Part shown: positions 41,220 to 44,692 of the stretch, piece after piece
Layout: the number at the start of each line of letters is the position of its first letter
Numbering within the stretch: the stretch's first letter is position 1
DNA from: Microcaldota archaeon
GTDB lineage: Archaea; Micrarchaeota; Micrarchaeia; Micrarchaeales; Micrarchaeaceae
DNA: 44,692 nt
Assembly: GCA_021818545.1 (NCBI GenBank)
Contig: JAKATX010000008.1
Coordinates: 1-44,692 of the forward strand
Direction: 5' to 3'
Program-made: the position numbers and the translations under genes
The notes under the pieces: generated by a model
Told to the model about the DNA's origin: nothing
The model's database searches: none
What the model saw: only the letters and a program-made list of their open reading frames with translations

Positions 41220-41942
41220 ATGACTTTCAATGATGGAGATTTTTTAGAGGTAGATTACAGCGTATGGAACGCTTCTGACAACAGGCTTATAGCAACCACC
41301 AAGGCGGATGAGGCCAAGAGCGCCGGCATTTACAATGAGAAGGGGCACTATGGGCCAGTACTTGTCATACTAGGCTCCAATGGGGTAATAAAGGGGCTTG
41401 ACAGGGAGCTAAGAGCCATGGAGCCGAGCCAGAAGAAGAAATTCACGTTCAAGCCTGAAGATGCATTCGGGCAAAGGAGCGAGTCATTGGTAAGGGTGAT
41501 GCCGCTATCAGATTTCAGGGCGAGGGACATAAATCCGGAGCCAGGCATGCAGGTGACGATAGACGACATGACTGCGGTGATAAAGAGCGTGAATTCTGGC
41601 AGGGTCGTAGTTGACGCCAACCATCCGTATGCCGGCAGGGACGTGGCTTATGAGGTCAACATAATAAAGAAGCTTGATACTGACAATGACAAGATAGCGG
41701 CGCTTGGCGACACGTACAACGTGAAGCCGTCGTCGGCCCAGATAAAGGACAAGGGTGCCGAGATAATTTTTGATGACAAAGTAAAGAAGGACGCTGATTA
41801 TTTCGTTGGCAAGGCAAGCCTTGTGGCCGCTGCATTCAATTACTTGGGCAGCATAGACAATATAATCGTTAAGGAGGAGTATGCAAGGCCGAAGGCAGTT
41901 GCGCCAAAGGAGCCTGAAGACGTCGAAGCCAAACAGAAGTGA
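41220..41942 (+). CDS. FKBP-type peptidyl-prolyl isomerase (SlyD-like)
   Basis: 240 residues. The FKBP core (FNDGDFLEVDYSVWNASDNRLIATT, GVIKGLDRELRAMEPSQKKKFTFKPEDAFGQR) contains the inserted flap domain (RVMPLSDFRARDINPEPGMQVT...VVVDANHPYAGRDVAYEV, about 100-155) that gives archaeal long FKBPs and SlyD their chaperone function. The C-terminal 80 residues are an extra domain found in some archaeal members. Catalyses proline isomerisation and prevents aggregation in the cytoplasm. Preceded by GGTAATTGA before the ATG; TATA TTTTATAGAT near 41175-41184. Confidence 0.92.
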   Translation: MTFNDGDFLEVDYSVWNASDNRLIATTKADEAKSAGIYNEKGHYGPVLVILGSNGVIKGLDRELRAMEPSQKKKFTFKPEDAFGQRSESLVRVMPLSDFRARDINPEPGMQVTIDDMTAVIKSVNSGRVVVDANHPYAGRDVAYEVNIIKKLDTDNDKIAALGDTYNVKPSSAQIKDKGAEIIFDDKVKKDADYFVGKASLVAAAFNYLGSIDNIIVKEEYARPKAVAPKEPEDVEAKQK

Positions 41943-41964
41943 GGCGAAAAGTAAAGACCGGATG

Positions 41965-42159
41965 TCAGGTCTTTATGTTGAGGGCGAACGTGCTTGCGAC
42001 CTTGAGCCCTAGTTTCTTTGCTATTTCCGACTTCTCCACGTTGAGCACAATTATGTAGCCGTTCCATTTTGTAGTCAGCTCATTGGACCCGCAAAGCGGG
42101 CACACATCGCCGTGGCTTTTCATTATGAACCTGCAACTCTTGCATGCTTTTTCTTCCAT
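41965..42159 (-). CDS. spt4: Transcription elongation factor Spt4 (RpoE'')
   Basis: 64 residues. Zinc-binding cysteines in CKSC and CPLCGS, followed by KWNGYIIVLNVEKSEIAKKLGL, the normal archaeal Spt4. It pairs with Spt5 on RNA polymerase to make it processive. It begins 6 bases after rpo7, the usual archaeal order. Confidence 0.96.
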   Translation of the reverse strand: MEEKACKSCRFIMKSHGDVCPLCGSNELTTKWNGYIIVLNVEKSEIAKKLGLKVASTFALNIKT

Positions 42160-42165
42160 ATGACA

Positions 42166-42744
42166 TCACTTTTGTTTTTCCTTCTTCGTACCGGCCGCCT
42201 TCTGCGCGGACCTGGTTGATATCCACTCCAACTTCCCAAGACCCTCAGGCTTCATTGTCAGCGCTATCTTGGAGTCCTTTATTGAAGTCTTCATGCTGAC
42301 CGTTGATATCTTGGCATAAACGATATCGCCCTTCTTGAGGTTCCTACCCGTCTTCCTTGAAACGAATGCAGGTACCTTCTTATCGAACGACAGGAAGTCG
42401 CTCGTTATTTGTGATACGTGGACAAGCCCATCCATTGGCCCCATCCTAACAAAAGCCCCGAATTCCGCCAGCTCTGTGACCTCTCCTATTACGACCTCGT
42501 CCACCTTTGGCATGAAAGAGAGCACGCTGAACTGCGCCTCGTGATGCGTAGCAGGATCGCCCGGGTATATTATCCCGTCGCTTACGTTCTTCACGTTGAA
42601 TATGGCCACTATCACGCCCATGTCCTTGTCTATCATGCCTTCGTATTTCTTCTGGAGCACTTGGGCAGCTACGTCCTCTATGTCCTTGTCGAAGTACTCC
42701 GGGGAGAGTTTGAACATATCCCTTACAGTATAGATGCTGTACAT
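42166..42744 (-). CDS. rpo7: RNA polymerase subunit Rpo7 (RpoE')
   Basis: 192 residues. N-terminal RNP-like tip domain (MYSIYTVRDMFKLSPEYFDKDIEDVA) and an OB-fold S1 domain (VIGEVTELAEFGAFVRMGPMDGLVHVSQI, about 80-108). It forms the polymerase stalk with Rpo4, helps open promoters and binds the emerging RNA. The C-terminus is Lys-rich. AAGGTG lies before the ATG. It sits between a PIN-domain gene (18 bases) and spt4 (6 bases), the arrangement common in archaea. Confidence 0.96.
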   Translation of the reverse strand: MYSIYTVRDMFKLSPEYFDKDIEDVAAQVLQKKYEGMIDKDMGVIVAIFNVKNVSDGIIYPGDPATHHEAQFSVLSFMPKVDEVVIGEVTELAEFGAFVRMGPMDGLVHVSQITSDFLSFDKKVPAFVSRKTGRNLKKGDIVYAKISTVSMKTSIKDSKIALTMKPEGLGKLEWISTRSAQKAAGTKKEKQK

Positions 42745-42762
42745 CGATACACCTTACAAGTA

Positions 42763-43131
42763 TTATTTAAGTATGCCGTTCCTTGCAATCTTCAAGGCTT
42801 TTACACCGCTAGCGCGAAGCTTCCTTATCAATGCGGTGTCATTCGTGATTACGCTGGCCGTCTTGTCCCTCTTAGCCGCGCTCAGTATCCAAGAATCGAC
42901 ATTTATATTTGCATTAGCAACATTAATATCCTTAATGCTTATAGCCACAAGGGCGGTCTTTGCCGTTATCCCTATCGCAGTGGGTTGCTGCGCTATTCCC
43001 TTGAGCTCGTTTATGACGCCTTTTGATATGAGCATGTCGCATCCCGGCATCTGCTTGGCGACGTGTTCGAATATGTCGTGCCCGTTAGAGAAGGCGAATA
43101 ATATGGAGCTTGTGTCTATTATGACCTTCAT
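42763..43131 (-). CDS. PIN-domain protein (Fcf1-like archaeal family)
   Basis: 122 residues from ATG 43131. MKVIIDTSSILFAF carries the first catalytic aspartate (D6). ISKGVINELKGIA gives the conserved glutamate, VDSWILSAA a second aspartate and VITNDTALIRKLRASGVKAL the last one, so the Mg-dependent RNase site is complete. Its position before rpo7-spt4 matches the archaeal Fcf1/Utp24-like PIN protein linked to rRNA processing, rather than VapC: no antitoxin gene is beside it. The reading frame continues upstream to 43473 but that part is antisense to the CoA-binding gene. Confidence 0.85.
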   Translation of the reverse strand: MKVIIDTSSILFAFSNGHDIFEHVAKQMPGCDMLISKGVINELKGIAQQPTAIGITAKTALVAISIKDINVANANINVDSWILSAAKRDKTASVITNDTALIRKLRASGVKALKIARNGILK

Positions 43132-43191
43132 TGTAAAACAGTTAGTAAATACAGTACAAAGCTTTAATATTATGTTCTGTGATTCCCTATC

Positions 43192-43596
43192 ATGGCGGAC
43201 AGTGCGGATGTCATAGACAGCATACTGAAGGACTGCAAGGTAATAGCCGTTGTGGGATGCTCGCGTGAGCCCGGCAAGCCCAGCCATGACGTGCCGGCGT
43301 ATATGCAATCCAAGGGATACAGGGTAATACCGGTAAATCCATTCGCGGATATTATATTGGGCGAGAAGGTCTACAAGAAGTTGGCAGACATAAAAGAAAG
43401 TGTAGACGTAGTTGATGTCTTCAGGCCGGGATCTGAAACCCCCTCCATAGCTGCGGAGGCACTGCATATACATGCGAAGGCGCTGTGGCTGCAGGAGGGC
43501 ATAGCGAACGATGAGGCAAGGAGGATAGCCGAGGACGGCGGGATGCTATTTGTGATGGACAGGTGCATGATGAAAGAGCATGATAGGCGTGCCTAG
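43192..43596 (+). CDS. CoA-binding domain protein (YccU-like)
   Basis: 134 residues. The Rossmann-type CoA-binding domain is the whole protein: VIAVVGCSREPGKPSHDVPAYMQSKGY, IPVNPF, VDVVDVFRPGSE and ALWLQEGIANDEAR, ending in the conserved MDRCMMKEH. Members bind CoA but lack a catalytic domain; the role is unclear, possibly regulation of acyl-CoA metabolism. It is divergent from the PIN gene with a 60-base shared promoter region and converges with the DUF488 gene. Confidence 0.92.
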   Translation: MADSADVIDSILKDCKVIAVVGCSREPGKPSHDVPAYMQSKGYRVIPVNPFADIILGEKVYKKLADIKESVDVVDVFRPGSETPSIAAEALHIHAKALWLQEGIANDEARRIAEDGGMLFVMDRCMMKEHDRRA

Positions 43597-43606
43597 GCGC
43601 GGGTCA

Positions 43607-43969
43607 TTATTCCTGAAGCTTCTCCAGCCTTTGGTTAAGGACCTCCAACAGCACGACTGCGTTGTTATGCTCCGTGTCCTTTGAAGCGAAAAGCAGCGTC
43701 AGCGCATCATGTTCCAACGCCATGTCGACCAGCTTGTCCATTGCCTTGTTGGCATCAAGCTCGGCCCTATAGCGTTTGCGGAACTCGGACCATTTGGTGG
43801 GGTCATGCGCGAACCACTTCCTCAGCTCCGGAGTTGGGGCAGTGTCCTTGAACCAGATATCTATGTTCTGGGTGCCTGTCCTTATGCCCCTGGGCCATAA
43901 TCCATCTATGAGTACGCGCATGCCGTCCCTAACGTCTATCTTGTCATAGACCCTCTTTATTTTTATCAT
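43607..43969 (-). CDS. DUF488 family protein (YeaO-like)
   Basis: 120 residues from ATG 43969. Family markers are IKIKRVYDKIDVRDGMRVLIDGLWPRGI at the start, WFKDTAPTPELRKWFAHDPTKWSEFRKRY, and the LLFASKDTEHNNAVVLLEVL end, in which a cysteine/serine loop of phosphatase-like relatives is replaced by SKD. No function is established. The upstream 26 codons are not supported; a TATA-like sequence near 43985-43995 fits the shorter start. Confidence 0.9.
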   Translation of the reverse strand: MIKIKRVYDKIDVRDGMRVLIDGLWPRGIRTGTQNIDIWFKDTAPTPELRKWFAHDPTKWSEFRKRYRAELDANKAMDKLVDMALEHDALTLLFASKDTEHNNAVVLLEVLNQRLEKLQE

Positions 43970-44138
43970 ACAAATTAAGGTTTGTATGTGCATCTTTTTA
44001 TTACTTGCACAGTGATAACTCTGCCTGATTCCAGGCTGCAAAACCATGAAATACGAGGGAAAATCGAGATATAGCCAACGCGAAAGTATTATAAACTTAT
44101 ATTGTATATTATTCGCGAGGCGACTTTAGGTGAGCTAA

Positions 44139-44519
44139 ATGGGAATTTTTGATAAACTAGGTAAGACGTTAGGTGCTTCAAAGGAACTTGACGTCGAAGA
44201 GTACATGAACTCTGCAGAGATGGAGAATGTAGACGTGATGAACGAGCCTGCAGACTTTTATATAAAGCCCGTTGCACTGAGAGAAGAATCTGACGTCGCA
44301 CTGATACAGGGCGAGCTCCAGAAGAAGAACATAATACTGCTTAACATATCAGAGCTATCCAAGAGGCCGAACACGCTTAAGACGATGGTCGACTCCCTGA
44401 AAGACTACGTTTCCAAGATAAACGGGGATATAGCAAGAATAGACGACGAGAAGATACTGCTTACCCCTGCTAAGGTCAAGATAATAAAGAACAAGAAACC
44501 ACCCCAGCAAAAGATGTGA
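44139..44519 (+). CDS. sepF: Cell division protein SepF
   Basis: 126 residues. An N-terminal amphipathic membrane-targeting helix (MGIFDKLGKTLG), a linker, then the SepF core (ADFYIKPVALREESDVALIQGELQKKNIILLNISELSKRPNTLKTMVDSLKDYV split over about 39-91). Archaeal SepF anchors FtsZ to the membrane and is essential where FtsA is absent. The RBS is AGGTGAGC. ftsZ itself is not in the window. A Lys-rich C-terminal tail is present. Confidence 0.93.
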   Translation: MGIFDKLGKTLGASKELDVEEYMNSAEMENVDVMNEPADFYIKPVALREESDVALIQGELQKKNIILLNISELSKRPNTLKTMVDSLKDYVSKINGDIARIDDEKILLTPAKVKIIKNKKPPQQKM

Positions 44520-44561
44520 ATCTGGGATTTTACTTTTCCTTCTTGTTTTTGGTGACATCCT

Positions 44562-44582
44562 CCCACCCGTGAACGGCGTGGG
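44562..44582 (-). mobile_element. IS200/IS605 element right-end hairpin
   Basis: CCCAC/GTGGG with inner CCG/CGG, a short loop and one unpaired C, followed on the minus strand by GAGGATGTCA, the standard end of tnpB-type elements. It lies 12 bases after the tnpB stop, so the element enters from the window's right edge and terminates here, about 40 bases downstream of sepF. Confidence 0.7.
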
Positions 44583-44594
44583 CTTCCTCTGCGT

Positions 44595-44692
44595 TCATGC
44601 AATCGCTGCATCCCGCAAAGGATGTGTTTTATCGGTTCTCAGTTCGCCGAGTCCGTTTGCATTCCCTGTTGGAACGTATTGACGATTCTCTC
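44595..44692 (-). CDS. tnpB: TnpB, C-terminal end (partial; starts outside the window)
   Basis: Only the last 31 codons are inside (ending GELRTDKTHPLRDAAIA). This region is the variable tail of TnpB, so the family call rests mainly on the typical stop-to-hairpin-to-GAGGATGTCA arrangement that follows. In such elements the guide RNA (omega-RNA) overlaps the tnpB 3' end and continues through the hairpin on the same strand, so it would cover about 44550-44692. Whether the nuclease and a partner TnpA are intact cannot be seen. Confidence 0.6.
   Translation of the reverse strand, partial: ENRQYVPTGNANGLGELRTDKTHPLRDAAIA

Noticed and set aside
43132-43473. Upstream part of the long minus frame ahead of the PIN gene
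   Set aside because: It is antisense to the CoA-binding gene; the PIN domain begins exactly at the ATG at 43131.

Overview
The window is archaeal. It has a 16S rRNA 3' end, TATA-box promoters about 25-30 bases before leaderless or GGTG-preceded starts, archaeal forms of S4, S11, S13, Rpo7, Spt4, FlpA and SepF, and a tRNA whose introns sit in bulge-helix-bulge structures. The very divergent 16S end, disrupted tRNA-Ser, many secreted threonine/serine/asparagine-rich proteins (DUF2341, DUF4382, YVTN) and scattered ribosomal and polymerase genes suggest a DPANN archaeon, most likely an ARMAN/Micrarchaeota-like acidophile. That assignment is inference from gene content; no database was searched.

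Layout. 1-189: end of a 16S rRNA gene with no 23S after it. 408-5905: an envelope glycosyltransferase and a two-gene surface-protein operon, one gene of which is frameshifted at a G8 tract. 6049-8409: a catalytically degenerate LAGLIDADG protein and a phosphate pair (DUF47 regulator and PiT permease). 8472-10285: tRNA-Ser(GGA) with two introns, then rps13-rps4-rps11. 10898-17235: an integrated element, or two tandem ones, in the 3' end of tRNA-Lys(UUU). It holds three copies of the att repeat, two large secreted proteins, a structured non-coding region, a nine-copy iteron array, a tyrosine integrase and a toxin-antitoxin pair. 17328-23305: metabolism and repair (SerK-like ParB-fold protein, S-adenosylhomocysteinase, two tandem P-loop kinases, HAD phosphatase, AlkA-type glycosylase, SDR). 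23408-27774: metal transport, with a YHS mini-protein, a Cys-rich mini-protein and a CopA ATPase in one operon, beside a second P1B ATPase with a TPC motif. 27889-34802: secreted proteins, tRNA-Asn, a UPF0200 kinase, a pilin-like protein, a response regulator with a degenerate GGDEF domain, and VKOR. 34852-44519: a histidine kinase and information-processing genes (FlpA, GltX with altered signature motifs, FKBP, Spt4, Rpo7, a PIN protein), CoA-binding and DUF488 proteins, and SepF. 44562-44692: the 3' end of an IS200/IS605-type tnpB element entering from the right.

The most unusual signals are: (1) paired base changes in the 16S decoding site that turn the U1406-U1495 mismatch into C-G; (2) a 17-base intron in the T-loop of tRNA-Ser; (3) the tRNA-Lys element with an iteron/hairpin module; (4) a G8 tract that splits a surface-protein gene; (5) two tiny cysteine-containing genes in front of copA; (6) a GltX without the HIGH histidines; (7) two hairpins of identical architecture, one at a tnpB end and one alone.
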